Notes under the pieces: model-generated | The model's input: the letters and a program-made list of their open reading frames with translations, nothing else | Database searches by the model: none | What the model was told of the DNA's origin: nothing | Assembly: GCF_949628265.1 (NCBI RefSeq) | Contig: NC_088790.1 | Span: forward strand, 4,034,545-4,098,544 | From: Cloeon dipterum | Lineage: Eukaryota; Arthropoda; Insecta; Ephemeroptera; Baetidae | Reading direction: 5' to 3' | Length of the DNA: 64,000 nucleotides | Made by a program: the position numbers and the translations under genes | Shown here: positions 46,001 through 57,570 of the stretch, in pieces | Layout: every line of letters begins with the position of its first letter | Numbering within the stretch: the first letter of the stretch is position 1

Positions 46001-49000
46001 TTGCAATTCTGATGGTTAGAACCCAAGATTTGGAGTTTGCAATATTTGTTTAACAGAAAAAATTGTTTTTCGAAATTTTGTAGCATAATTTCTCGCACAC
46101 AAAAGAGAGCACCTCACTGAAATTTGGACACAAGTTCAATATGTCATGGGACAAATTTTAAGCACATTTTAATACTTCCAAAATCCTGAGCTCATATTCA
46201 AAAATTTAATTTTCTCTGCGAAAGCACACCTTTTTTAAATTTCACCATAGGAAGATGAGTCACTGAGGAATCAAAGTTCGTCCCGCAATTTTAGGTGTAA
46301 TTTCGTTGAGTATGCTTGACCTCATGCTGACCTGTGACATTTTATCTTTTACAACCAATTGAGGCACATATTATTTGCAATATTTTTTCTCTTCAATTCG
46401 CCTATGTACCAGTTTGCGCCAGCATGAAATTGCCGACAGTCGAAAAAGGAATCTAATTAAGTAAATAATTTTGTCTATTTCAGAATGGCGACGTACCCCA
46501 ATACAAGGTACACCTCTCATTCAGCGACAGCCACGCCGACTGGCTCTCCGAAGAAGCGACAACTTCCGCAAATCCCTGGTCACCGAATGCGGACGAGTTC
46601 GCGAGACGCGGCCGAGCTGGAGGAGCGGCGACGGTGGGGGCCCCGCACGGCCCAGTGGGCCGACGGCCGCCAGTACTCATCAGCCGAACTTCCGCGACAC
46701 CGTGTTGAACTGCCCGACAGCGACCTTGAGAGTGTCGTCTCCGTCACCAGCAGTGCCTTTTCCACGCAGTCGGAGCGACCGCGCGGATCTAACCTGACCA
46801 GGTGCGGATCAACCCGTTTCACACCTTCTCTGCAGCGAAACCCCAAAATTCCTCAACCAATAACCTTCTTACTGACCTCGACTCAATTTTTGACCGTTGG
46901 TGTTGGTTTTAGAGTGTATTTCCAATCTAGAGAAACAATCTTGGGGCTGATAACAATTTTAGCAGGGTTGCCTGCATTTAAAAAATGCAGTGCAGTGTTA
47001 AAATCGTTTTGCAAATGCAAATGCAACCCTGTTTTGAGCAAATTCTGGGAAAATTGTCCCCAATTCCCCGGAAAGGCCGTTTTTAAAATTGACTTCGTAT
47101 TTAATTCACCCGCTAAATCATGAAAATGGCAATTCGACTTACCAAAAATTTAAAATTGAAATCTGACCACATTTTAAGAACATGTCATTCCTGTTTGAAA
47201 GTTCTAAAATCAATCACAAGCTCCTATTTCAAGAAAAAATCCAAGGAAATACACTCGAGTTGGTTTTTTGTTCAAATTGTTTCTGAGGGGTTTTGCTCCA
47301 AAGCAGGCCGCGGTGTGCATGTGTTTTTCTGTCCTTGACTGGCCGCAGCTGGCCTGAGCTGTCCCCGGTATGCTGCCCTGAATCCGCCGAAGACCTGGAG
47401 GTTGCCGACCTGATGGCGTACGAGGCGCCACCGTGCTGTCGCCGGCGCAACAGCGTCCTTGCCCGCCAAAACACTTGCCCCCTGCCACTGCAGCAGCCGC
47501 CAGTTCCCCACCCAAGGCACGTCCTGCATCGGCAGCGAACCTCGTTCACCGAATCCGTGCCCTTTCAACCCCCTGATTTAGCCCCTTGCAATGAGCCGTT
47601 AGATAATTGTGCCACTGAAATGCCCGAGAACACCGCGAATTGCGATCCCGAAATGACTGAGCCCCCGCCAGACACACAAATCGAACCTCCCGCGCCCACT
47701 GAACATGTAGAGCTAGACGTAGAGGCTAACGCTTGTGCTTCTCCTCCCAGCGACTTCAACCCCCGCGCCTCCACCCTGAATCAGAGGTCGAGCGGACACT
47801 CTAACACATCACAGACGAGCGCTAAGAGAGGCACCCTTGGACGCTCCTTCTCTAGCACTGACGCCCCCAGCGACGATAAAGTCGGTGAGTGCCTTCTCGA
47901 CGTTAATAATAGCTCAAATAGGTTGAAAAATCCATTTTCTCCATAACAAATACAATTTATTTTTAAATAAGTTTCACTTCTGTAATATAATATTTTTGTG
48001 CAGTAGCTATATAAATTTAGAGGTATAGACAAACTTGCTAAGCATCCAACATTTTATTAAGATTTAAATTAGGAAAATTATATCTCAAGATGGAATGAGA
48101 TTACATTTTCCTTTTTAACGCCTTAAAATCATACTAAAGGCCTGTATGCTTGTAAGTAAAATTGGTATTTTAACAAATGAGGTCCTTTTTATATTAAATT
48201 CATATTCCGGATATTTTCCTCAAAGCTATTAACGTTTTTATTACGCTCAACTAGTTTCGGCTTCTTCCCTGATTCATGAATAGAAGCAATTTTAACACGA
48301 CTAATAATTCAAAAAATTTTCCTATTAAATTCATAAAACAAATACTGTCTACAATTTAAAATACAAATATCACAAGATACAAAATTCCTATTTACCCTGT
48401 TTCTTGAGCGAGCAGTTCTTTGATTCTCAAACGTAAAAAATAGAATGAATCCACAATCACATTTCGTTAATTTGTCGGCCAATGTAATAAAAACGAGGAA
48501 AATATTCAGGTGTATTTAAAAAAAATATAGAATATTCTTAAATTAGATATTTTAAAACCTGATTGAATTTTTCTTTTTTCCAAGTGAGAGTATAAGTGTT
48601 GCAATTCTTTAGTTTTGGCTATTTTGAGTTTGAATAATTAAATTTAATAATTAATTGGTATTATTTCATATGAGCGAAAGTCAGCTTGATGTATGCTAAA
48701 TCTAAAATTTGGACCAGTTATCTCGAATTAATTAATGAGCTACTCTCAATTTTCCAGAAATGGCTCCAAATTTCAAAAAAATTGCTAAATTTAGCTTTTA
48801 ATATTATAAATTAACGTTTTCAGTCTGCCAGGTGAAAAGGATGCGGAGCCAAACCAATCAACCAATCGCAAATTCTCACACTAGTTCCTCTCTTTCAGAT
48901 GGCAGTCTAAGCGACACCGCGGTAGGTCACCTGCACGGACTCGAGGACGGAGGCTCAAAAGCAGGCTCTCCTGGCAGCTCAACGCCTGGCAAGGCCTCTG

Positions 49001-52000
49001 CGCAGTTTGTGGGTTTGAACAAGAAGAGCAGTTCTACCTCGCAACTGTCAGCGACTGGTGAGTTTGCAGGTGACTACACGTTTTATATGACGAACAAGGG
49101 CGTTTTTTTGCCACCCTGTTCATCATTCTTGTTCTTTTCAACACTGGATACACTGACTGTTGTTTACTTGGTTGACCAGTTAGTCCTTTCAGACAAGTAG
49201 AGGGTGAGCATGGTCAGATTTCTTCTAGCAATTCTGTTCAACTTTCTAGCGTGATAATTTTTCAAACATGTTTTTAGCAAGTTTATTTTAGCGATACCCG
49301 ACTTGCAGTCACAGCCACTGATCGACAAAATCCGATTTCGATTTACCAGAATAAACGAGACACGCGCGCAGCTGCGCGCATCTGCTTGCCATTTGTATCG
49401 TGTCCGGCAGATATTTCTTGCATTACGCATTCCGTCTGACCTTCTCTCCGGTCGCTATGAAAAATTTAGCAATACCAAAGTGGCTTTGACTGCGCACTCG
49501 TGTCATAAAGTTAGCGCGCATGACACACAAAACACGTAAAAATTGAACAGACACACGTTTATAATGCCCCTTTAGTTGATCCTTGAACTTAGTTCAGTGA
49601 ATGTGTTGTACTTTTCTGGATTGTTCGTCATATAAGTTTGCCAGGGATAGCTCTCTGGTGTAATATTAGGCGCCCACTAGACTGACAAACCTACTGGGCT
49701 CCCCAGTTTTCAAGCACGCAGCATGCGTTAATTCAAAATTCATTGACCGAGTTCCGCAACTCAAGCTTCCTTCAAGCCATTCAAAATACTCAAGTCTAAC
49801 ACGTACGTTTTGAAACAGAATTCGATTCATCCGCATTAAAGTGCTTTATTTTGAACACACGTACTTTTTAGCCGAAACAGTTTACTGAGTTATTTTCTCC
49901 AAATAATATAAAACTGAAACCACAATAATGGAAAGGGCCGACGGGAAGCTTGATGGTCAAAACGTGCGGATTTCACTTTGGGGATTAATTTTTGCGCCAA
50001 TGGCACTTAACGCAGGCCGCAAGCGCAGACTAGGGTTTGGGCGCAAGGGCAAGAACTCGTTCACCGTACACCGGAGCGAGGAGGTGCTGCCCGAGGACGT
50101 GCGACAACACCTCGTCAAACAGGGTAGCAGCGTGTCCAGCGACGGCGAGGGCTCGCAGGACGGAGACAGGTTGGCCCCGAAACGCCCGTCCCCGCCCGCC
50201 CCCCGGCTCCGGAGACTGAAAGACGAGAGTCAAAGTGTCTTATTTAATGGTCGCATTTGTTACTTGTGTCTGTAGTAAGGCTTGCCAAACTTGAGTAGAA
50301 TTAGGTACTGCTGGACGCGCGATTCGTCGCTGCTTATGACTGACACGCAAACACAAACACATTCACACTCACTCTAGGTGACCACCTCAGTTTCTGGCCT
50401 GGAACAGATAGTCCGTTCTCGCTAAAAAAATGATCTGTAATGTCTATCGTGTATTGTAATATACAGAGCGGCCTTGCAGCCCTGACAAACTGGGCGTCTG
50501 TCTCTTTCTTTCGCTATCTGTCCAAGCTGAGAAAGCTAGGGGTCGCGAACGATGAGCATGCGCCCAAAAGTGGCATGGTTTGAATCTGTGGGCTGCATGG
50601 CCGTTTGCGGCGCCACAGCTGCAACTAACTTTGATGGGGCCTCCACTAGACCGTTCCGGACGCCACAGCCTGGTGCAACGAAGTCACGAAGTGGGACCCG
50701 CGCGCCTCTTGCGACACAAAGATTCACCCGATGGCAGCGTGCACAGCTCTGTCAGCTCTGAGGGATCGCCGTAAGTGGCTTACCGTCCCGATGCATGCAT
50801 ACACGCCAGGAGCGCACAAAACCACGCGCAGATAACCCACTACCAATATACATATTGTCTACTCTCTTTTGTAAAATGCCAACAATCTCGTTCTAACCTA
50901 TATACTTGACTCATTGGCTGCTCAGCCGCGCTATATTCGGAACCAAAAACCCGTATATCTGAATAGAAATCATTTGTCACTGTATCTGCTCTTCTTTCTA
51001 TATACCGAAACTATATGCTGTTGTATTTCCCGAGAGCAAAAAAACAAATTAAAGCTATAAACGCTCGATATTCTGATCCTCTGAAATAGGTAAAAAGCCA
51101 AGCCGCCTATACTTCTCGAGTTGTCACACACACCCCCCCAGAGGAGTGGTTTATAGTGCGCTTCTCTGAACACTCACCTGACTGTGCATGGCCTTTGTAT
51201 ATTTGACTCGCGCTTTCATTTCTTTGCTTGCCTAGCGATATCTTTCGACCACAGGTTCTGCGATCCCGCGAGGCGCCCAGCCTCAGGAATCGCCCGCCCG
51301 ATCTCTCTGCCTCTCTTCTTTCTCTCTCCAGCTGTGTTTTTCTTCTTGGTGTCTCCCCACGTCCCTGGGGGCCTCGCGTCCCCGCCCTTTCTGTCCCACC
51401 CTGTCTAACTCTGTTCGCTTTAGCTACGTGCCGTCCCTGCGCCTTGCCCCGGAGGGCCAACTGTCAGACTTCATCGACGGCCTCGGCCCTGGTCAGCTGG
51501 TGGGCCGTCAGGTGCTAGGAGCTTCAGCCCTCGGGGACATTCAACTCAGCATGTGCTACCAGAAGGGATTCCTCGAGGTGGAGGTGATACGAGCGCGAGG
51601 GCTGCAGTCGAAACCGGGATCCAAAGTGCTACCAGGTACGAATTTTTCCTTCAACGCGTGTACTCCGGCTCGAGCGCCCTGACTGACCCTGATTCTCCGC
51701 GCAGCTCCATACGTCAAGGTGTACCTGGTCAACGGGAAAAGGTGCATCGCCAAAGCTAAGACTGCCACCGCCAGGAGAACGCTCGACCCTCTCTATCAGC
51801 AACAACTCGCCTTTCGAGAGCCCTTTCAGGGCTGCATACTCCAGGTCAGATGAAGCTCGGTTTTTTTATTCTCAACAATTTTTGCATATTTACGATTTTA
51901 ATGCAGTTTTCCGCTGTGATGTAGGAGCAAATCATGATGCTGTGAATTAAGAACTTAAGATAACATCTTTTGATGTGCTGTAACCAAATATTAGTTCGAC

Positions 52001-52715
52001 CAATCGTCTTAATAGAAACGAAAAAATAAAGTGCAAAATTAATACAGGATTAATCTGACTTCGTCAAAGAATAACCGACAGGAATTCCTTTTAATATTTA
52101 TCGGTTTTTTCCGAGGGTAATCTCGCGGTGGGTTAATTAGAAACAAAATATTTCTGGACTGACCCTGGAATAATCATTGGAGACGAAAACATAAGTAAAG
52201 TCAAAGAAAAGTTTAAAGAAAGTAACACCGAAAAAAAGTAACGATTTATTTCGTTTCCGCCGATTTTGGGCAAATCGTGTCGAAATTTCTACCAAGTAAT
52301 TCAGCTGGCCTCACATAATGCTATCCTCAGGAATCGATTGGTCTTATCAAAAATAAAATTTTAGCACCGGAATCGCCTTAAAATCGTAAACAAAACTTAT
52401 TACGTTATCTGTCGCAATGATGAATTGAAAGTTTCCGTCTGTGATCGTGCAGGATTATTTTGAATTAAAAGGAATGAAATTATATTTCAGGTGACGGTGT
52501 GGGGTGACTACGGGCGGATCGAGGGGAAGAAGGTGTTCATGGGGGTGGCGCAGATTATGCTGGATGACCTGAACCTGTCCAATATCGTGATCGGCTGGTA
52601 CAAGCTGTTCGGCACCACCTCCTTGGTCAGTGTGGTCGGCTCGTCGACCTCCTCGAGTCTGCTCAACCTGTCCCGGCGCTCATCTTCCACTAGCCTTAAC
52701 TCTCTGCAGTACTAG
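31008..52715 (+). CDS. Rim: RIM, Rab3-interacting presynaptic active-zone scaffold
   Basis: Core exons (1466 residues from 31020): 31020-31153, 33007-33211, 34559-35057, 41496-41788, 42401-42605, 42676-42846, 43574-43832, 44023-44278, 44341-44501, 44931-45227, 46484-46801, 47349-47884, 48824-49057, 50016-50169, 50669-50770, 51424-51635, 51705-51844, 52491-52715. Phases agree throughout. An in-frame ATG at 31008 adds four residues. Domains: Rab-binding helix (PDLSHLTEEERRIIENVM); FYVE-type zinc finger (CNLCLKTKFADG...CARCGGKVTLRSNK...CILC, ~76-120) for Rab3/Munc13; RIM signature SQDSQTKDSGIDTSSTFTSS; PDZ (SSLGLKVVGG...GDEVIEWNG, ~390-490); C2A (GRLQVKLWFD...NPYAKLFLLPDR, ~537-655), without acidic Ca2+ ligands as in other RIMs; RQLPQIP (~852-858), the RIM-BP SH3 ligand; KGKNSFTVHRSEEVLP; C2B (LEVEVIRAR...VWGDYGR...VIGWYKLF, ~1300-1425). 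It tethers vesicles and Ca2+ channels at active zones. The exon start at 50669 is the least certain. Confidence 0.93.
31154..33006 (+). other. RIM intron 1
   Basis: The 5' part (to about 31650) is GC-rich and continues the promoter island. It holds E2F-like elements: TTTTCGGCGGGAAAG (31530-31544) and GATTTTGGCGGGA (31558-31570). The remainder is AT-rich with nothing recognised. Confidence 0.5.
33983..34027. mobile_element. Fragment of the MITE-like element, copy 3
   Basis: TTGCTGGCGCTGTTGTCTCG followed by CTCTGGCCAGTC corresponds to the central arm GTGGCGCTGCTGTCTCGATC then TTATGCCAGCG of the copy at 18.9 kb. The terminal inverted repeats are missing. It abuts the fold-back repeat that starts 10 bp downstream. 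Confidence 0.5.
34037..34445. repeat. Dispersed fold-back repeat, copy B
   Basis: Starts TGCGTAAGCCCTTAGTGTTC and matches 3381-3700. TTCTTTTGACGTGCTG (34161-34176) and CAGCACGTCAAAAGAA (34286-34301) are perfect 16-bp inverted repeats, and imperfect pairing continues inward (CAAAATC, GCCATTCGC), giving a roughly 140-nt hairpin. No open frame. Confidence 0.75.
36540..36776 (+). promoter_or_regulatory. Putative internal RIM promoter and alternative first exon
   Basis: A GC-rich island carries an E-box CACGTG (36645-36650), a CRE TGACGTCA (36656-36663) fused to a reversed CCAAT box (ATTGG, 36663-36667), then ATG at 36751 opening MRRPTDSDV before a strong donor GTGTAAGT (intron from 36777). The 12-bp CRE-CCAAT block equals the one at the main RIM promoter. 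As an internal exon, the acceptor CTGCAG at 36683-36688 would fit the incoming phase from exon 3, but the outgoing phase 2 does not fit 41496 or 42401, so a first exon of a shorter transcript is equally possible. No direct evidence of use. Confidence 0.35.
40004..40040. repeat. (GA)n microsatellite, imperfect
   Basis: Interrupted GA units in RIM intron 3. Confidence 0.9.
41036..41133 (+). CDS. Candidate alternative RIM exon
   Basis: Flanked by acceptor AACCGCAG and donor GTGAGC. It opens ASTGAATLTVPSS and ends TLDEKIKKFLA with no stop. It enters in phase 1, which matches RIM exon 3, and leaves in phase 0, which matches the PDZ exon at 42401 but not the exon at 41496. It would therefore replace, not precede, 41496-41788. 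The sequence is protein-like but is not a part of RIM I recognise. It may equally begin at the second acceptor (exon from 41045). Frame, splice sites and codon composition are the only evidence. Confidence 0.45.
41789..42400 (+). other. RIM intron before the PDZ exons
   Basis: Donor GTAGGT, acceptor TTTTGCAG. The first 150 bp are GC-rich, the rest AT-rich. No feature recognised. Confidence 0.6.
42847..43573 (+). other. RIM intron between PDZ and C2A, with TA-rich microsatellite
   Basis: Contains an imperfect TATA/CATA-rich tract at about 42946-43065. No exon seen. Confidence 0.6.
43833..44022 (+). other. GC-AG intron in the RIM C2A domain
   Basis: The donor reads AGAAG|GCAAGT and the acceptor AATGCAG. 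Only this junction restores the C2A sequence LLPDR-SEKSKRRTRTIANT and keeps phase 2 to phase 2; no GT donor nearby does so. The GCAAGT context is the usual one for the minor GC-AG class handled by the U2 spliceosome. Confidence 0.9.
45228..46483 (+). other. RIM intron with dispersed repeat copy
   Basis: Opens with a weak GTTGGT donor. The distal half contains the repeat copy at 45965-46300. Nothing else recognised. Confidence 0.6.
45965..46300. repeat. Dispersed repeat, family with core AGAACCCGAGATTTGG, copy 2
   Basis: TTTTTGCAATTCTGATGGTT followed by AGAACCCAAGATTTGG matches the copy at 9.6 kb with one difference, and weaker similarity follows. Located in a RIM intron in the same orientation. 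Confidence 0.7.
46802..47348 (+). other. RIM intron with repeat remnant
   Basis: ATTCTGGGAAAATTGT and AAGGCCGTTTTTAAAATT (about 47040-47095) are shared with 60335-60390, marking a diverged dispersed element. No exon seen. Confidence 0.5.
47885..48823 (+). other. RIM intron, AT-rich
   Basis: About 940 bp, strongly AT-rich, nothing recognised. Confidence 0.6.
49058..50015 (+). other. RIM intron
   Basis: About 960 bp. No exon or repeat recognised. The frame stays open for 140 bp past the donor at 49058, but the donor GTGAGT is strong and the phase join to 50016 recovers a RIM signature. Confidence 0.55.
50170..51423 (+). other. Two RIM introns around the small exon 50669-50770
   Basis: The upstream intron opens with a weak GTTGGC donor; reading through it gives a proline/arginine-rich extension ending at 50275. 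The second intron (50771-51423, donor GTAAGT) holds no recognised feature. Confidence 0.5.
51845..52490 (+). other. Last RIM intron, inside C2B
   Basis: AT-rich, 646 bp, donor GTCAGA, acceptor ATTTCAG. Nothing recognised. Confidence 0.7.
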
Positions 52716-53954
52716 CGCACGCTTTCACCCCTCTCTAGCGAGCAACCCCCAGCTTCGCATGACCCCGCTTCACCCCCAATCAGTCAGTCATTCTTTTACG
52801 TTTCTGATTTATTTGATGTGTTTTGGTGCAGTGAGAGGCTGGCCGGCAGTGATCGAGCCAGGCATTCACCGACCCGGACTTGAGCAGTGCACCCGAGTGA
52901 CAGATAGACAAGCAACGGACTTGTCGAGTGGGCCCCGCCCCCAGAGGCCGCCCCATGTAAAATCGACCACAATGTGATACCATGATTATACAACATATTG
53001 TAATACTACTGCTATACCACTACTACTGACGCTAAAGAAAAAAACTATTGTACACTCACTCTCACTCACTCACCACTCTCATCTTAGATCAAGTTGTATT
53101 GGTCTGCCCATCGCGCGTTCTCATTTTTCTATAACCCCCCAGCGCTCTGTCCAGTGTAACCCACAGCACGCAACCGTGTATCCGACCTCCGAAACGCAGG
53201 CCCCGATGCTCGCCCTGCCGCTCCCAACAGGCTCCTAACGCAGCCTACTTCTCCGATCAAGAAAGGAAAGAAAAAATATGAAATGTATATGACTTGTTTC
53301 AACTTATTGGACCAAAATCATCCACCAAAAACGCAATTGTTTGTATCCACAGAAAATTCTCATTAATGCTACTATGTATAATCGATCTATCTATTTTTCT
53401 TTTCTCGTCTTCAATGTTCAGAGTATATTGTTCAACAGAAAAAAAAGAAATTAAACAATCGCATTTATCAGGTTCTCGGGAGTTAAAGACAGGTCCAGTT
53501 CATTAAATGCAAGTGTAATATCGTAACTACAAAAACTATCTTATATAAAAAAAACCATTCCTGCTGTAATAAAAATCCGAAATCGATCTCTTGAATTATC
53601 TAACCACGAAGCAAGCTTTTTCACGAACATACACACACACATACACTCCTCACACACTTGCGTGGACGTGTCTTGTTGTAACGAATTAATCATACATGCA
53701 GTGATCAATACATTTGCAATCGATGCAAACCCACCAGAAGTGTGCTTATAAAGTCAACGAGACGTCAAGTGCGGCGCGGCGAGCGTCGGGCCCCAGAGCT
53801 GGTGACTTAACTAACTAACCGCAATTAAGTTGTGCGTCCGCAAGGATCGCCCGTGAGATTGTGTTGAGCGGCGAGTACGATGATTATCTGTGATCAGTCC
53901 GAGGGTTTTGGTTCAGCGCAGCAGCAACGACGACGGCGAAGGCCCCGTTTTAAC

Positions 53955-54014
53955 CTCTACTCTGTCTCTTCTCTTTCTCTTCTCTTCTCTACTCTCTCTC
54001 TCTCTCTATCTCTC
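53955..54014. repeat. Imperfect (CT)n tract
   Basis: TCT and CTCT units run for about 60 bp in the presumed RIM 3' UTR, a potential binding site for polypyrimidine-tract proteins. Confidence 0.85.
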
Positions 54015-54263
54015 ATAATACGGTAGATGACCTCGGCCGTGGCCGCGCCGGCCACGCCAACCCCTACTACAGTGTACTACCAGTGCAGACTGGCTCAGTA
54101 GAACTGTCTCAGTAAATCGTAGTGCCCATCATTACAATTAGTCGACGAGTCGCGCGGCTCTCAACGCAGTATCATAAGACTATGTAACCGACCTCTCCTA
54201 CAACGCGATTATCCAGTAAACAGAGAAATCCAAGGGGGCTTTGAATCACTGCATATCGCAACT

Positions 54264-54279
54264 AATAAACTCAAATAAA
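54264..54279 (+). terminator. Tandem poly(A) signals, presumed RIM 3' end
   Basis: AATAAA occurs at 54264-54269 and again at 54274-54279, the first good cluster downstream of the RIM stop. Confidence 0.45.
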
Positions 54280-54299
54280 ATCAACAAACGATTATGAAC

Positions 54300-55330
54300 A
54301 AGTGAAACAATCAGGCTCTTATTCCAAAACTTAAAACCCCACAGTGCGCGCAATTATTTCGTCTCGCAGACAAAAATTCAAATTTATTTTGGTTTGGCTT
54401 GTTCTTTATTCATAAACGCTTCCATCTGGATAAAATATTTCGTTTAAATAAGTGGATCTGTGATGAAATTTTATTTTGCCTCGTCTAAAATTAGGAAAAG
54501 CTAAACTTTGACCAGTGCCGATTAAATTAATGGGAGAATAGTTGACTCCAAAAGTTCATAATTATTATGTTCTCTACTTGAAGTCATAATTGATTTCATT
54601 AAAAGGGAACTCGTACACCTTTGGATGGATCAACTGACTGGAAATTAAAGTGAGAAATCGTTGTAATTCTTCAAAGTTCTGCAAACTGTTAACCTGGACC
54701 TGTTTGATTAATTCACTTCAAAGAAAATTCCACAAAAACTATATACTGAATGAACCACTTCTTAATCTTTTGGCCTGTAAAGATCCACTGTAATAAAACC
54801 AACTCCCTACACGTTAAAGTGAAAAGAGGCGAATGCCATTTTTGAATATTCAAAAAAATAAATAGTTCAACTTGTTTTCAACAATTCAATCCATTTGAAT
54901 TACAATCGCGATTGCATTCCCGTCAAACAGATTTAACATTTTGACACTAAATTGATTTATTAATCACACTGCAATGATTTGACAGGTACTCAAACGGGTA
55001 TATAGATTGAGATACCTTTCACAAACGTTTTGCCGCGATTATGGCAAAAGAATTCCAATAAGTTTGTACTTGAAACTGCTAATTTTATAACAATCTGCAT
55101 ATTTTACAAAAATTAAATAGCATATTTAAAGTGCTTCACAAAAAAAACGTGAAAATGAATAAATTTAATATGTTAGATTTAAATTAAGTTCTATAACAGT
55201 CCTTCAATTTTGACAGGTGAAAATCAAACATATCCCAGACCTGTCAAAGATTAGATAATTTCACTCTGTTAAGTAATACAGACATTAAAAGCCGATTCAA
55301 AAAGCGCTTTATATTAATTTGCTCCTCGCA
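54300..55330. other. AT-rich intergenic DNA before the protease gene
   Basis: No gene, RNA or repeat recognised. A TTTATA-type sequence lies near 55310, about 20 bp upstream of the protease ATG, so transcription probably starts elsewhere. Confidence 0.5.
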
Positions 55331-56876
55331 ATGAACGCTGTCACGCTGGTCTTCCTGTTTGGCTCCCTTATTCTCGCTCAGGTACGTGATCAGATAGAAG
55401 CAGATATTAAAATAGGTTTTTAATTAATCGCATTACATACACTACAGGGTGCGGTTGTGCCGTGGGCTGTATATGGCCCTAAAATCCACGTCAACACCTG
55501 GAGAAGTATAGCATACATTTTTCTATCGTAATTAAGGACTGTGAATTTTAGACAACAGACAGTTTTTCAGAGCTTCCAAGTTTTAGCATATTTTATCAAA
55601 TGAATTTATTTGCAGTAAGGAAAATGAATTTTTTAAATAATTCACTCATCTGTCTAACATGGAATAAAATTATTGTATCATACATAAGTGTTCGTTCCGA
55701 TGGTTACGTTTTAGGAGAAAAATAAAAAAAACAATCAACTTTAATTTCAAATACTCGATCCCTCTAAGAATAATATTTTTAACCGATATTGTAACAAAAA
55801 TTTAAGATTTTTTGGTCTTAAAATAATAAAATTGGCTCCGAGAAACCGTCTTAAACAAGTCACAGTCTAAAAATCATTATAATTGAATTCTTTTCTATAT
55901 GAAAAGGTGCCTCCACCGAAACACGGATTGTCGGAGGCACATACGCGGACAATGGACAGTTTCCGTGGCAAGTAGGAATGTACTTGGACGGCTCTGGCTT
56001 TTGCGGCGGCTCGTTAATTAGTGACACTGTCGTTCTGACAGCCGGCCACTGTGTTGATGGGTATACAAGAATTTTCCATTATTGCAAAATTGGCCGATAT
56101 TTCTGATAATTTGATATAACAGCACGCGCACTTTCACGGTGCATGTCGGCTCTGTTGACATTGATCTCACTACCGAACCAGCCCAAATAATCAGCGCGAA
56201 CACAAAAGTGCTGCACGAGTACTACGCAGCGCAGAATTTGCTCAACGACATTGGGCTGGTTATATTAGACACTCCAGTTCAGGGAGCAAGTAAAATTAAC
56301 AAACTATTTAATTATCCAAAATAGTTTATGGAGTTCTATATCTATAGATATCCAGCCTATTCGACTTCCTGGAAGATCTCAAATTGAAGAGACCTTTGAA
56401 GGAGTAACCGGCACTGCATCTGGCTGGGGCAGAGTTTCAGACGGTATATACTTTACAAAATTTTCCATAATACGGCTTTTTAAACAGATTAAATCATTTT
56501 TAGACGATTCTAGACTGAGCCAATACCTCAATTTTGTCAATTTGACCGTGATTTCGAACGTCGATTGTGAAGCGATTTACGGCGCGGCTGTAAATGACGC
56601 AAAACTGTGCGTCAGCACAAGGGGAGGTCTTGCCGGAACCTGCTTTGTGAGATTTTTTAATATTAATTAAATTTAATATCAATTTAAATAATTCAAAAGG
56701 GTGACTCTGGCGGACCACTTGTGATTTACGAGCCCGACGGGATTGCGACTGAAATCGGGATCACTAGTTTTGTAGCCGACGAGGGCTGCCAGACGGGACT
56801 GCCCGCAGGATTCACAAGAATTAGCTTGTACCTTGATTGGATCAGCCAAAATGCTGGAGTTCCCGTCCGACCTTAG
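55331..56876 (+). CDS. Secreted chymotrypsin-fold serine protease (brachyurin-like)
   Basis: Seven exons: 55331-55381, 55448-55505, 55907-56060, 56123-56289, 56348-56443, 56504-56646, 56700-56876 (281 residues). Signal peptide [17 protein letters not shown], short propeptide, then activation site [18 protein letters not shown]. The triad is complete: His84 in TAGHC (the family usually has TAAHC), Asp130 in NDIGLVIL, Ser226 in GDSGGPL. At the specificity pocket, position 189 (chymotrypsin numbering) reads Gly in GTCFGDSGG, and the 214-228 wall is [16 protein letters not shown] instead of SWG. The ITSF...GC...P.G(F/Y)TR pattern recalls crab collagenase (brachyurin) and insect chymotrypsin BI, so broad, non-trypsin specificity and a digestive role are likely. 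The short second exon (propeptide) is supported by phase only. Confidence 0.92.
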
Positions 56877-56894
56877 GTTTTGATAAAAATTTTA

Positions 56895-56900
56895 AATAAA
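56895..56900 (+). terminator. Poly(A) signal of the serine protease
   Basis: AATAAA 18 bp after the stop codon. Confidence 0.65.
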
Positions 56901-57564
56901 ATTGGCAGTCTATAATTACTATTTACTGAATCTTCTGCATATAGCATTTTTTAATTGTTCAAAGAAATACCTGGAACGCAAATAAACCATGTACATAATT
57001 CTGGCAGGGGTCAGAAAACACAATTTTTCGACTGAAAACACAATTGATTGTTCTTTTTCCCACATTTGCAGGTTTTACGCACGTGCACGTCAATCTCGCA
57101 GAACAAAAATTTAGACACAGTTGAACTCGTCTCATCCAGAGGAACAACTTTTCAGTTAAAAGGTCAAGAGGAATTTTCAAAATGGAACTCAAATTTTAAA
57201 AAATATTGAATTTTAATTTTTGAATTTGGATTTTACCATATTTTAGAGCTTAAAAATTAAAATCAAACTAAGAGAAACATTTTTGTCTTAATTTTTTTAT
57301 TAAAATTTAAAACAACAAAAATGGTTTATCTTTAGGGTTTAGTGATAATATGTTGTCGCGTCTTAGTCTCAGCTTTAAATGGTCGGCTTTTAAAAAACCG
57401 CACACCGTTATAGACTCGTCTTCAATTAAATTCGCTCATCTGCATTTAAAATTTTCATAATTCTTTAAAATTAACCGCATCTGTAACACTTATACTTTTC
57501 CACTTTGCAAAAATCTTAAATATTAAATTCTATTACTCTTAGTTAGAATAGTAATGGAAATAAT

Positions 57565-57570
57565 TTTATT
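57565..57570 (-). terminator. Poly(A) signal of the BTB gene
   Basis: AATAAA on the minus strand, 58 bp beyond the stop codon. Confidence 0.65.

Larger units (their letters stand above)
52716..54290 (+). other. Probable RIM 3' UTR
   Basis: The first 1.5 kb after the stop keeps a higher GC content than nearby intergenic DNA, has no protein-like frame, contains a CT-rich tract (about 53955-54014), and ends in two poly(A) signals. Extent is inferred from these signals only. Confidence 0.45.

Noticed and set aside
52630-52977. Plus-strand frame overlapping the RIM stop, and an acceptor-like GTGCAG near 52829
   Set aside because: The RIM frame ends cleanly at TAG 52713-52715 shortly after the C2B domain, as expected, and no donor in the last exon would join to this acceptor in frame.
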